In this document: in pieces, positions 14,808 to 22,455 of the stretch | Position numbering within the stretch: position 1 is the first letter of the stretch | How the letters are laid out: the number at the start of each line of letters is the position of its first letter | Assembly: GCF_014649655.1 (NCBI RefSeq) | Contig: NZ_BMTL01000014.1 | Coordinates: 1-64,000 of the forward strand | DNA: 64,000 nucleotides | Direction of reading: 5' to 3' | DNA from: Streptomyces humidus | GTDB taxonomy: Bacteria; Actinomycetota; Actinomycetes; Streptomycetales; Streptomycetaceae | The notes under the pieces: generated by a model | What the model saw: the letters and a program-made list of their open reading frames with translations, nothing else | Databases searched by the model: none | Told to the model about the DNA's origin: nothing | Made by a program: the position numbers and the translations under genes

Positions 14808-15673
14808 CGCAGGTGGTGCCGTTTGCGCCAGGCCACCGCCGCGCCGGCCAGCGCCGGCAGGGCGATGCAGACCATCGCGATCAGGAAGGCCGGCGAGGTC
14901 GGGGACGAGGCCCGGGCCCCGGCGACGACGTAGGCGGCGGTGTTCGGGATCGATCCCAGCGCGGTCGCCGCGAGGAAGGACGGCCAGCTCATGCGGGAGA
15001 CGGCGGCGCAGTAGTTCGCGGCCCAGAAAGGCACCCCCGGGAACAGCCGGGCCGCCAGCATCGAGCGCAGACCGTGCCGGCTGAGCTGACCGTCCGCCGC
15101 CTCGAGGAGCCGGCCGCGCAGCAGGGGCCGCAGCGCGTCCTGCCCCAGGACACGGCCGAGCCCGAAGGCGATACCGGCCCCCAGCACCGTGCCGGCCAGC
15201 GCCGCGCCGCCGCCCCACTGCGAGCCGAACAGCGCGCCGGCGGCCAGGTTCAACAGCGGTCTCGGCACGAACGCCACCGTGCACAGCCCGTACGCCAGCG
15301 CGAAGAGCGCGGCCGCCGCCGCGCCGCCCAGGTGGGCCGGCCAGCCGCCCGCGAGGAGCTTCTGCGGCTCGAAGAGCAGCACGCTCGTCGCGGCGGCCGC
15401 CAGCAGAACGACCAGCAGCGCCAGCCGGGACCAGGGCGACAGGAGCACTCTGCCGCAGCGCGCGGCGAGGCCGCCGGGAGCGGCAGCCGAGGAGGGGACG
15501 GGCGCGACGACGTGCGCGAGGGCGGACGCATCGGCGGGCGCGTCGGCGCTCGCGGTGACGGTCCCGATGACGGGGAGGGGAGCAGGCGCGAGCAACGGAA
15601 CGACGAAGTCCGTGCCGGCGGCCCGGGGAGAGGCCGTGGCGGTGCCCCCAGAGCGGGTGGTGGCATCGAGCAT
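14798..15673 (-). CDS. VTT-domain (TVP38/TMEM64/DedA-like) membrane protein
   Basis: A 291-residue inner-membrane protein. The first ~70 residues are Ala/Pro-rich and probably disordered in the cytosol. A membrane helix at ~80-98 follows, then the VTT/SNARE-associated domain with the family motifs FVPRPLLNLAAGALFG and RLFPGVPFWAANYCAA, plus GSIPNTAAYVVAG near the end. The family is linked to lipid scrambling or transport and to membrane homeostasis; the substrate of bacterial TVP38-type members is not settled. ATG 15673 is a reasonable start. It is transcribed divergently from alkD. Confidence 0.85.
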   Translation of the reverse strand: MLDATTRSGGTATASPRAAGTDFVVPLLAPAPLPVIGTVTASADAPADASALAHVVAPVPSSAAAPGGLAARCGRVLLSPWSRLALLVVLLAAAATSVLLFEPQKLLAGGWPAHLGGAAAAALFALAYGLCTVAFVPRPLLNLAAGALFGSQWGGGAALAGTVLGAGIAFGLGRVLGQDALRPLLRGRLLEAADGQLSRHGLRSMLAARLFPGVPFWAANYCAAVSRMSWPSFLAATALGSIPNTAAYVVAGARASSPTSPAFLIAMVCIALPALAGAAVAWRKRHHLRRP

Positions 15674-15710
15674 CCCGTGACACTAACGGACGGACAGATG
15701 TGATCGCCGT

Positions 15711-16460
15711 ATGGTTCGTCCCATGACCGTCACAGGCGCGGGCCCGGCCGACGCGCCGGGCAGCGTTCTCGCCGACACCGTGCTGGAGCGGCTGACGGCC
15801 GCCTACGAAGGCGCGGCCGACCCCGGCCGGGCGGCGGCCATGCGCGCGTACATGAAGGACGTGGCCCCCTTCCTCGGGCTGCCCACCCCCGGCCGCCGGG
15901 CCCTGTCCCGCGCCGTTCTCGCCGGCATGCCCCGTCCCGCCGAAGCCGACTGCACGGCGATCGCCCTGCGCTGCTGGGCCTTGCCGCACCGCGAATACCA
16001 CTACTTCGCCGTGGACTTCCTCCGCCGCCACGCGGGACGCCTGTCGTCGGCGTTCCTGCCCGTGACCCGCCGGCTCGTCACCACCACGTCCTGGTGGGAC
16101 ACGGTCGATCCGCTCGCCGCGCACGTGGTCGGCTCCCTGGTCGCGGCCGACCCCGGTCTCGCCGCCGACATGGACGACTGGATCGTCGACGAGGACATGT
16201 GGGTGGTCCGCACCGCCCTGCTCCACCAACTGCGTCACAAGGAGCGCACCGACGCCGACCGGCTGTTCGCGTACTGCCTGCGCCAGTCCGGCCATCCCGA
16301 CTTCTTCGTCCGCAAGGCCATCGGCTGGTGCCTGCGCGAGTACGCCAAGACCGATCCGGAGGCCGTGCGGGCCTTCCTCGTCCGCGAGCGGGGCCGGTTC
16401 GCGCCGCTGACGGTCCGTGAGGCCCTGAAGAACATCGGTACGGTCCCCGGCCTGCCGTAG
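15711..16460 (+). CDS. alkD: DNA alkylation repair protein, AlkD family
   Basis: 249 residues from ATG 15711; an in-frame ATG at 15723 would remove four residues. The protein is built of HEAT-like helical repeats. It contains the AlkD signature TSWWDTVDPLA, with the catalytic Asp and an active-site Trp, and FVRKAIGWCLREYAKTDP near the C-terminus. AlkD excises positively charged N3- and N7-alkylpurines by a mechanism that does not flip the base. Length and motifs fit full activity. It is single, divergent from the VTT gene and upstream of the tuf3 leader. Confidence 0.92.
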   Translation: MVRPMTVTGAGPADAPGSVLADTVLERLTAAYEGAADPGRAAAMRAYMKDVAPFLGLPTPGRRALSRAVLAGMPRPAEADCTAIALRCWALPHREYHYFAVDFLRRHAGRLSSAFLPVTRRLVTTTSWWDTVDPLAAHVVGSLVAADPGLAADMDDWIVDEDMWVVRTALLHQLRHKERTDADRLFAYCLRQSGHPDFFVRKAIGWCLREYAKTDPEAVRAFLVRERGRFAPLTVREALKNIGTVPGLP

Positions 16461-16575
16461 CCGTTCGTCCGCCCGCCGCGCGGGGTGGGGCCGGTCATCG
16501 CGCCCGCTGCCCGCTCCTGTCCGATCCGGCGAAAACAGTTCGACATCCGGCCAACGGTCGACGAGGATCGGCCTC

Positions 16576-16677
16576 ATGTTCCGGCACGCCTTCCACCTCG
16601 CAGCGTCCGCAGTCGCGGATGCCCCGAAGGCTGCCGTCCCGATGCTCGCGGCCGCTGCCGGCGGCGCCCGAAGCTGA
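16576..16677 (+). CDS. Candidate 33-residue leader peptide upstream of tuf3
   Basis: ATG 16576 is preceded by GAGGA with about 8-nt spacing, and the frame closes at TGA 16677. The product starts MFRHAFHLAASAVADAP and is Ala-rich (13 of 33 residues), with two early histidines. It ends 17 nt before a strong hairpin and 92 nt before the tuf3 start. That layout resembles a translation-sensing attenuator. It could instead be a small protein of its own or a chance frame. Confidence 0.45.
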   Translation: MFRHAFHLAASAVADAPKAAVPMLAAAAGGARS

Positions 16678-16694
16678 CCCTCCCCGGATCGTCC

Positions 16695-16722
16695 GGCCGA
16701 CCCCCCAGGGGGAGGGTCGGCC
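16695..16722 (+). promoter_or_regulatory. Hairpin in the tuf3 leader
   Basis: GGCCGACCC (16695-16703) and GGGTCGGCC (16714-16722) form a perfect 9-bp stem, extendable inward. No U-run follows. CCTCG at 16727-16731 is complementary to the tuf3 ribosome binding site CGAGG at 16758-16762, so alternative pairings that hide the site are possible. Confidence 0.5.
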
Positions 16723-16769
16723 GATTCCTCGGGGTCCCCCTTCCCACGGACACGCTTCGAGGTACAGCC

Positions 16770-17939
16770 ATGCCCAAGACCGCCTACGTACGGACCAAGC
16801 CGCATCTCAACATCGGCACCATGGGTCACGTCGACCACGGCAAGACCACCCTGACCGCCGCCATCACCAAGGTTCTCGCCGACCGCGGGACCGGCTCCTT
16901 CGTGCCGTTCGACCGCATCGACCGCGCCCCGGAGGAGGCCGCGCGCGGGATCACCATCAACATCGCGCACGTCGAGTACGAGACCGACACCCGGCACTAC
17001 GCGCACGTCGACATGCCGGGCCACGCGGACTACGTCAAGAACATGGTCACGGGCGCGGCGCAGCTCGACGGCGCGATCCTCGTCGTCTCCGCGCTCGACG
17101 GGATCATGCCGCAGACCGCCGAACACGTCCTGCTGGCCCGGCAGGTGGGGGTGGACCACATCGTGGTCGCGCTCAACAAGGCCGACGCGGGCGACGAGGA
17201 GCTCATCGACCTCGTCGAGCTGGAGGTCCGCGACCTGCTCACCGAGCACGGCTACGGCGGCGACGCCGCGCCCGTGGTGCGGGTGTCGGGGCTGAAGGCC
17301 CTGGAGGGCGACCCGCGCTGGACGCGCGCCGTCGAGGCGCTGCTCGACGCGGTGGACACCTACGTGCCCGTCCCCGAGCGTTACCTGGAGGCGCCGTTCC
17401 TGCTGCCGGTGGAGAACGTGCTCACCATCACCGGCCGCGGGACCGTGGTCACCGGAGCGGTGGAACGGGGCACGGTGCGGGTGGGCGACCGGGTCGACGT
17501 GCTCGGCGCGGGTCTGGCGAGCGTCGTCACCGGCCTGGAGACCTTCGGCAAGCCGATGACGGAGGCCCAGGCCGGCGACAACGTGGCCCTGCTGCTGCGC
17601 GGGGTGCCGCGCGACGCCGTCCGCCGGGGTCAGGTCGTGGCCGCGCCCGGGAGCGTGACGCCGCGGCGGCGGTTCTCGGCGCGGGTGTACGTCCTGTCGA
17701 CGCGAGAGGGCGGCCGTACGACGCCCCTGTCGACCGGGTACCGTCCGCAGTTCTACATCCGGACGGCGGACGTCGTCGGGGACGTGGACCTGGGCGGGAT
17801 CACCGTCGCGCGGCCCGGGGACACGGTCGACGTGACCGTCGAGCTGGGCCATGAGGTCGCGCTGGAGACCGGGCTCGGCTTCGCGATGCGTGAGGGCGGG
17901 CGGACCGTGGGAGCGGGGACCGTGACGGCCGTCCTCTGA
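16770..17939 (+). CDS. tuf3: Divergent elongation factor Tu (EF-Tu3)
   Basis: 389 residues, with GAGG before ATG 16770. The GTPase carries GHVDHGKT (about 19-26), RGITI (switch 1), DMPGHADYVKNM (with the catalytic His) and NKAD. Domains 2 and 3 follow (ITGRGTVVTGAVERG, GYRPQFYIRTADV, AMREGGRTVGAGTVT). It delivers aminoacyl-tRNA to the ribosome. It differs from the housekeeping EF-Tu of streptomycetes in DCPGH becoming DMPGH, in APEEAARGITI, and in a shorter loop in domain 3. It stands alone, outside the rpsL-fusA-tuf operon. Streptomyces ramocissimus and S. coelicolor carry such a minor tuf3, and EF-Tu3 of S. ramocissimus has been described as resistant to EF-Tu-directed antibiotics. Role as a stress or resistance variant is inferred here. 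Confidence 0.93.
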   Translation: MPKTAYVRTKPHLNIGTMGHVDHGKTTLTAAITKVLADRGTGSFVPFDRIDRAPEEAARGITINIAHVEYETDTRHYAHVDMPGHADYVKNMVTGAAQLDGAILVVSALDGIMPQTAEHVLLARQVGVDHIVVALNKADAGDEELIDLVELEVRDLLTEHGYGGDAAPVVRVSGLKALEGDPRWTRAVEALLDAVDTYVPVPERYLEAPFLLPVENVLTITGRGTVVTGAVERGTVRVGDRVDVLGAGLASVVTGLETFGKPMTEAQAGDNVALLLRGVPRDAVRRGQVVAAPGSVTPRRRFSARVYVLSTREGGRTTPLSTGYRPQFYIRTADVVGDVDLGGITVARPGDTVDVTVELGHEVALETGLGFAMREGGRTVGAGTVTAVL

Positions 17940-17972
17940 GACCGGCCGGCGTCGCGCGCAGCCGCGGACCGC

Positions 17973-17998
17973 GGGCGCCGGTCCGCGGACCGGCGCCC
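17973..17998 (+). terminator. Terminator palindrome of tuf3
   Basis: GGGCGCCGGTCC (17973-17984) and GGACCGGCGCCC (17987-17998) are perfectly complementary. They lie 34 nt past the tuf3 stop. Confidence 0.6.
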
Positions 17999-18032
17999 CG
18001 GGGGCGGGTCCGGCGGGCGCGTCCGCCCCCGG
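17998..18032 (+). terminator. Second hairpin ahead of the spermidine-synthase-like gene
   Basis: CCGGGGGCGG (17998-18007) and CCGCCCCCGG (18023-18032) form a perfect 10-bp stem ending 12 nt before the next start codon. It either reinforces termination of tuf3 or lies in the leader of the next gene. Confidence 0.4.
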
Positions 18033-18044
18033 CACAATGAGCGG

Positions 18045-18893
18045 GTGAACGACGAGCCCGTACCCGTCACCCGAGCCGTCGACCACGGCACCGCCAAGCT
18101 GATGCCCGACGTCGACCGGGACCGGGCCTGGCTGCTGACGGTCGACGGGGCGCCGCAGTCGTACGTCGACCTCGACGAGCCCACGCACCTGGAGTTCGAG
18201 TACACGCGACGCCTCGGGCACGTCCTGGACATCGTCGCCGAACCGGGGCGGCCCCTGGACGTGCTGCATCTCGGCGGCGGCGCGCTCACCTTGCCCCGGT
18301 ACGTCACCGCGACCCGGCCGGGCTCCCGGCAGGACGTCGTCGAGTTCGACCGCGGTCTGCTGGACCTGGTCGCCGAGCACCTGCCCGTGCCGCCCCGGGC
18401 GGGCGTCGAACTGCACGCGGCCGACGCGCGGGAGTGGCTGGAAGCGGCCCCGGACGACTCCGCCGACGTGCTCGTCGCCGACGTCTTCGGCGGCTCCCGG
18501 GTCCCCGCCGCCGTGACCTCCCTCGCCTACGTCCAGGAGGCGGCGCGCGTCCTGCGCGGCGACGGGGTCTACCTGGCGAACCTCGCCGACGCGGCGCCGT
18601 TCGCCTTCCTGAGGTCCCAACTGGCCAACCTGGCCGAGGTGTTCGAGGAGCTGGTGCTGATCGCGGAGCCGGCCGTGCTGCGCGGCCGCCGCTTCGGCAA
18701 CGCGGTGCTGGCCGCCGCGCACCGCCCGCTCGACCTGTCCGCCCTGGCCCGCCGCACCGCCTCCGACGCGTTCCCGGCCCGGGTGGTGCACGGCCCGGGC
18801 CTGCGCCGTCTCGTCGGCGACGCCCACCCGGTCCGGGACGAGGACGCCGTACCGTCACCGGAACCGCCCGAGGGCGCGTTCGGCGTCGGCTGA
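18045..18893 (+). CDS. Spermidine-synthase-like SAM-dependent protein
   Basis: 282 residues from GTG 18045; the ribosome binding site is weak. The Rossmann core has the polyamine-synthase motif VLHLGGGALTLPRYV (~73-87), the acidic residue after strand 2 (DVVEFDRGLLDL), and DVLVADVFGGSRVP where spermidine synthases have the catalytic D-x-F/S-D region. The N-terminal beta domain is short and the C-terminal tail acidic. Actinomycete proteins of this group are usually labelled spermidine synthase or fused MFS/spermidine synthase without proof of activity. Methyltransferase function is an alternative. It is convergent with the next gene. Confidence 0.75.
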   Translation: MNDEPVPVTRAVDHGTAKLMPDVDRDRAWLLTVDGAPQSYVDLDEPTHLEFEYTRRLGHVLDIVAEPGRPLDVLHLGGGALTLPRYVTATRPGSRQDVVEFDRGLLDLVAEHLPVPPRAGVELHAADAREWLEAAPDDSADVLVADVFGGSRVPAAVTSLAYVQEAARVLRGDGVYLANLADAAPFAFLRSQLANLAEVFEELVLIAEPAVLRGRRFGNAVLAAAHRPLDLSALARRTASDAFPARVVHGPGLRRLVGDAHPVRDEDAVPSPEPPEGAFGVG

Positions 18894-18922
18894 CGGCAGG
18901 GCGTGGGGGCGCCGTCAGCCGA
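18886..18922. terminator. Bidirectional terminator
   Basis: TCGGCTGACGGC (18886-18897) and GCCGTCAGCCGA (18911-18922) form a perfect 12-bp stem with a 13-nt loop. The left arm includes the stop codon of the spermidine-synthase-like gene. The convergent gene ends at 18948. Confidence 0.7.
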
Positions 18923-18947
18923 TGTGCCGCCGGCAGGGCGGCCCCGC

Positions 18948-19994
18948 CTAGCTGTGGGTGGGTGTTCCGTGGAGTCGTACGGTGCTCAGGATCTGCATGA
19001 TCGTGGCCTTCGGGAGCTCGCCCTTCACACCCTTGGCCCCGTACAGGTTCCAGGACACGTAGTCGCTCTCGGAGTTCTTGAAACCGAAGGTGATCGCCTT
19101 GCCGTCGCTGTCGCACTTGCCCTTCTGGGGCGTGCCGGTCGACTGCGCCCAGGCGTAACTGCCCTTGATTCCGGAGGCGGTCGTGAAGGGGGTGGCCTTC
19201 TTGTCGGTGGTGATGCTCTTCTTGTCCGGTTCGGTGTAGCCGCCGAAGACCCACCAGGCGGGCGTGTTGATCGCGATCTCGTCGGTGTTCTTGGCGCCCT
19301 CGGCGCCCTTGCTCCCGACCATGGCCAGCGCGGTGTCCTCGATCTTGCCGTCCTTGTCGGAGTCCACCGAGCACCACTTCGACTTGTACTCGGCGGTGCC
19401 CCCCTGCAGGATCCGGTCGTAGCCGTCGGACTTCTTCTTGTCCTCCCACTCGAAGCCCTGGCTGAGCCCCGGGGACTGGACCTCCCAGTCCGCCGGCACG
19501 TCGAAGGCGATGCCCCACTTCGGGTTCACGACGACCTTCCAGCCGGCCACGGTCGGCTTCTCCGCCTCACCGTTGCGCGGGTTGTCGTCCGTGCCGGTCG
19601 ACGCGGACGCCGACGCCGCGGCGGAGCCGGAGACCGAGGGGCTCGTGCTGCCCTTGGCCACGGGGGCCCCTTCGTCGCCGCCGCCCAGCACCAGGAACCC
19701 GGTGACTCCGGCGGCCACGACGACGGCCGAGGCCGCGACGATCGCGACGAGCTTGGTCCGGTCGCCGCCGCCTCCTCCGCCGTTGCCGCCGGGTGGCGGC
19801 GTGGGCGCGCCCGGGGGCGCCTGGGCGCCCCATTGCGGCTGTGTCGCATAGGGGTTGGGTTGCTGCGGGTATTCGGGCTGCGGGTATCCGGGCTGCTGAT
19901 ACGGATTCGGCTGCTGGTATCCCGGCTGCTGGTACGGGTTGTTCTGCGCCTGCGGGTTCTGCTCTCCCCCGGGCGGCTGCTGTCCTGGCCACAT
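18948..19994 (-). CDS. Single-pass membrane protein with Pro/Gln/Tyr repeats and extracellular domain
   Basis: ATG 19994 gives 348 residues. Residues 1-70 are a low-complexity cytosolic tail with repeated NPYQQPGYQQP-type units and a Gly run. One membrane helix (VAIVAASAVVVAAGVTGFLV, ~82-101) follows, then a Ser/Ala-rich linker and an extracytoplasmic domain (~145-348) with paired cysteines (KWCSVDSDKDG, GKCDSDG). This layout is common among streptomycete membrane proteins of unknown role. An upstream extension to 20174 exists in frame but its translation is not protein-like, and no clear ribosome binding site decides the start. Confidence 0.8.
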   Translation of the reverse strand: MWPGQQPPGGEQNPQAQNNPYQQPGYQQPNPYQQPGYPQPEYPQQPNPYATQPQWGAQAPPGAPTPPPGGNGGGGGGDRTKLVAIVAASAVVVAAGVTGFLVLGGGDEGAPVAKGSTSPSVSGSAAASASASTGTDDNPRNGEAEKPTVAGWKVVVNPKWGIAFDVPADWEVQSPGLSQGFEWEDKKKSDGYDRILQGGTAEYKSKWCSVDSDKDGKIEDTALAMVGSKGAEGAKNTDEIAINTPAWWVFGGYTEPDKKSITTDKKATPFTTASGIKGSYAWAQSTGTPQKGKCDSDGKAITFGFKNSESDYVSWNLYGAKGVKGELPKATIMQILSTVRLHGTPTHS

Positions 19995-20256
19995 GGCCGG
20001 AAACACTAGTGCCGTCCGGGACACGGTTCGGTAACCGCCCCTTGTCAGGGACGTACCGAACGGAGGCCGGACGGGTTCGGACGTGGGCGACCCGCGCACA
20101 GTGCCCCCGTACTTCCGGATTGCGTCGTTCCTGCGCGGGGTGGGGCGTGGGCCGCGGTCGCCGGCCGCGGCCATGGGCGACGGTGACGGACGGCGCTGAT
20201 GGGGCGAGCGTCACATCGGCTGGCCAGTGGACGCTACTCGCGGGTAACGTCACGGC

Positions 20257-20709
20257 ATGAGCGCAGACCAGATGTCCATCGGCGAGATGCTCGCCGCCAC
20301 GGTGCCCATGGCGAGGACCCTGAACCTCGAGTTCATCGAGGCCGGTCCGGAGAGGGCCGTGGTCGCGCTGCCGGACCAGGGCGAGTTCCACAACCATGTG
20401 GGCGGTCCGCACGCCGGCGCGATGTTCACGCTCGGCGAGTCCGCCAGCGGCGCGATCGTCCTCGCGGCGTTCGGGGACCAGCTCTCCCGGGCCGTGCCCC
20501 TCGCCGTCGGCGCGGAGATCGCCTACCGCAAGCTGGCGATGGGCGTCGTCACCGCCACCGCCACCCTGGGGCGGCCGGCCGCCGAGGTCGTCGCGCAGCT
20601 CGACGCGGGGGAGCGCCCCGAGTTCCCGGTCGCGATCGAGATCCGCCGCGCCGACGGGGCGGTCACCGGCGAGATGACCGTGACGTGGACCCTGCGCCCC
20701 AACGGCTGA
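20257..20709 (+). CDS. Hotdog-fold thioesterase-like protein (DUF4442/PaaI type)
   Basis: A 150-residue hotdog protein. NHVGGPHAGAMFTLGESASG contains the His/Gly-rich segment that starts the long hotdog helix, with Glu as probable catalytic base. AVPLAVGAEIAYRKLA and VTGEMTVTWTLR are the pairing strands. Such proteins hydrolyse acyl-CoA thioesters, but DUF4442 members are mostly uncharacterised. The ATG start is clear. It is monocistronic, and a 309-nt gap with a large hairpin follows. Confidence 0.85.
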   Translation: MSADQMSIGEMLAATVPMARTLNLEFIEAGPERAVVALPDQGEFHNHVGGPHAGAMFTLGESASGAIVLAAFGDQLSRAVPLAVGAEIAYRKLAMGVVTATATLGRPAAEVVAQLDAGERPEFPVAIEIRRADGAVTGEMTVTWTLRPNG

Positions 20710-20864
20710 CGCCCCCTCACCCGGACGTCCCTGACCCGTTCTCTGGGCACTGACCCGGTAGCGCCCGCGAAGCCGGACGAGGCCCGCACGAGGGGAGCCG
20801 GCCTCTCCTTCTTCGCGCCGCATCCCGGCGCCCGCGGTGAGCCGACGTCCCGGCGTCGCGGCGT

Positions 20865-20911
20865 CCACGGCGTGCGGACGGGCGGCCGTCACCAGGGGCC
20901 GCACGCCGTGG
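20865..20911. terminator. Long inverted repeat in the gap before the DedA gene
   Basis: CCACGGCGTGCGG (20865-20877) and CCGCACGCCGTGG (20899-20911) are perfect 13-bp arms around a 21-nt loop. The gap 20710-21018 contains nothing else I can name. It may end the thioesterase transcript or sit in the DedA leader. Confidence 0.45.
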
Positions 20912-21018
20912 CCGTGGTGGACCGGGCGGCCGCACCAGCGCCGGACCGCGTCCGGCCGACCCGGTAGGCTTCCTGGGAAGGGCGACAGAGCCAGGGCGTC
21001 AAACGGGAGGAACCCGCG

Positions 21019-21681
21019 GTGCACGTGCAGGAATGGCTCGACACGGTACCCGCGGCCGCCGTCTACGCCGTGGTCGCCCTCGTCATCGGCCTCGAGAGCC
21101 TCGGCATCCCGCTGCCCGGTGAGATCGTCCTCGTCTCGGCCGCGCTGCTGTCCTCCCAGCACGGTGGCGTGAACCCCGTCGTCCTGGGTGCGTGCGCCAC
21201 CGCCGGCGCCGTGATCGGCGACTCCATCGGTTACGCCATCGGCCGCAGGGGCGGACGCCCGCTGCTGGCCTGGCTGGGCGCGAAGTTCCCCCGCCACTTC
21301 AGCGAGGGGCACATCGCCACCGCCGAGCGGTCCTTCGAGAAGTGGGGCATGTGGGCCGTCTTCTTCGGCCGCTTCGTCGCCCTGCTGCGCATCTTCGCCG
21401 GGCCCCTCGCGGGCGTCCTGCACATGCCGTACTGGAAGTTCCTCACCGCCAACCTGCTCGGCGGCATCGCCTGGGCGGGCGGCACCACGGCCGTCATCTA
21501 CTACGTGGGCGTCGTGGCGGAGTCCTGGCTGAAGCGGTTCTCGTGGCTGGGGCTGGTGCTGGCGGTGCTGTTCGGTCTGGGGTCGCTGCTCGTCGTCAAG
21601 CGCAAGGCGAAGCGCTCCGAGCAGGAGAAGGCCGGGGCCGAGGCGAAGCCCGAGGCCGAGCCCGCGGCCGCCGCCGAGTAG
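21019..21681 (+). CDS. DedA family membrane protein
   Basis: 220 residues from GTG 21019, with GGAGG about 10 nt upstream. The sequence is a classical DedA protein: LESLGIPLPGEIVLVSAALL, then GDSIGYAIGRRGGRPLL and FFGRFVALLRIFAGPLAGVLHMPY, with the conserved acidic and Arg residues. Four to five membrane helices are visible and the C-terminal ~25 residues are a charged Lys/Glu/Ala tail. DedA proteins support membrane-potential homeostasis and undecaprenyl-phosphate or phospholipid flipping. It is a single gene. Confidence 0.93.
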   Translation: MHVQEWLDTVPAAAVYAVVALVIGLESLGIPLPGEIVLVSAALLSSQHGGVNPVVLGACATAGAVIGDSIGYAIGRRGGRPLLAWLGAKFPRHFSEGHIATAERSFEKWGMWAVFFGRFVALLRIFAGPLAGVLHMPYWKFLTANLLGGIAWAGGTTAVIYYVGVVAESWLKRFSWLGLVLAVLFGLGSLLVVKRKAKRSEQEKAGAEAKPEAEPAAAAE

Positions 21682-21783
21682 CCAGGACGCGGATCCGCCT
21701 CCCGGGCGGTCGAGCCCGCACCTTGCGGACCCCGACGCCGTCACCGCGCGCGCCCGGCGCAGCCGCGGGTGACGACGCCGCGT

Positions 21784-22311
21784 CTACTCGTGGATCTCCC
21801 CGTGGGCCTTGGCCAGGTCCGCGTACAGCGTGCCGTTCAGCGTCACGCCCTGCCGCTCCTCCTCGCTCAGCTCCCGCTTCACCTTGGCCGGCACCCCCGC
21901 CACCAGCGAACCCGGCGGCACCTCCATCCCCTGCGGCACGAGCGCCTGCGCGGCGATCAGCGAACCCGCCCCGATCACGGCCCCGTTGAGCACGGTCGCC
22001 CCCATGCCGACGAGGCAGTCGTTCCCGACGGTCGCCCCGTGGACCACGGCGTTGTGACCGACCGAGACCCGTTCGCCGATGGTCACGGGGAACCCGGGGT
22101 CGGCGTGCAGCGTCACGTTGTCCTGGATGTTGGCGTCCGCCCGGACGGTGATCCGCTCCACGTCCCCGCGGACGACGGCCCCGTACCAGACACTGGCGCC
22201 CGCCTCCAGGGTGACGTCCCCGATCACCGACGCGGTCGGCGCCACGAAGGCCTCCGCGTGGACCTGGGGTTCCCTGCCGCCGATGCCCACGATCAGCGCC
22301 TTGTGCGTCAT
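21784..22311 (-). CDS. Gamma carbonic anhydrase-like hexapeptide protein
   Basis: ATG 22311, with GGAG 6 nt upstream, gives 175 residues; longer in-frame starts read into His/Gly-rich non-protein-like sequence. The left-handed beta-helix is built of hexapeptide repeats (VRADANIQDNVTLHADPGFP, ERVSVGHNAVVHGATVGNDC). Three histidines stand at the zinc positions of gamma carbonic anhydrases (TLHAD, VGHNAVVH). The C-terminal helix (LSEEERQGVTLNGTLYADLA) packs on the trimer. Activity as carbonic anhydrase, or as a related metal-dependent acyl enzyme, is plausible. It is divergent from another hexapeptide protein. Confidence 0.9.
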   Translation of the reverse strand: MTHKALIVGIGGREPQVHAEAFVAPTASVIGDVTLEAGASVWYGAVVRGDVERITVRADANIQDNVTLHADPGFPVTIGERVSVGHNAVVHGATVGNDCLVGMGATVLNGAVIGAGSLIAAQALVPQGMEVPPGSLVAGVPAKVKRELSEEERQGVTLNGTLYADLAKAHGEIHE

Positions 22312-22455
22312 CACCGTCTCCTCGTGCCCGTGGTGTCCGTCGTGTCTGCCGTGCCCGTCGTCTCCGCCGCGCTCCCGCACCGTACGCCACCGGGTGGGGC
22401 GAAGATCACAGGGCCGGGGGCCGCGGCCGGCTTGCGCGCTGAGTACGGTGAGCGG

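Noticed and set aside
14532..18827. A 1431-codon open frame on the minus strand across alkD and tuf3
   Set aside because: It is antisense to well-supported genes; its composition (His/Gly/Arg/Asp-rich, no domain) is the usual artefact of very high GC third positions.
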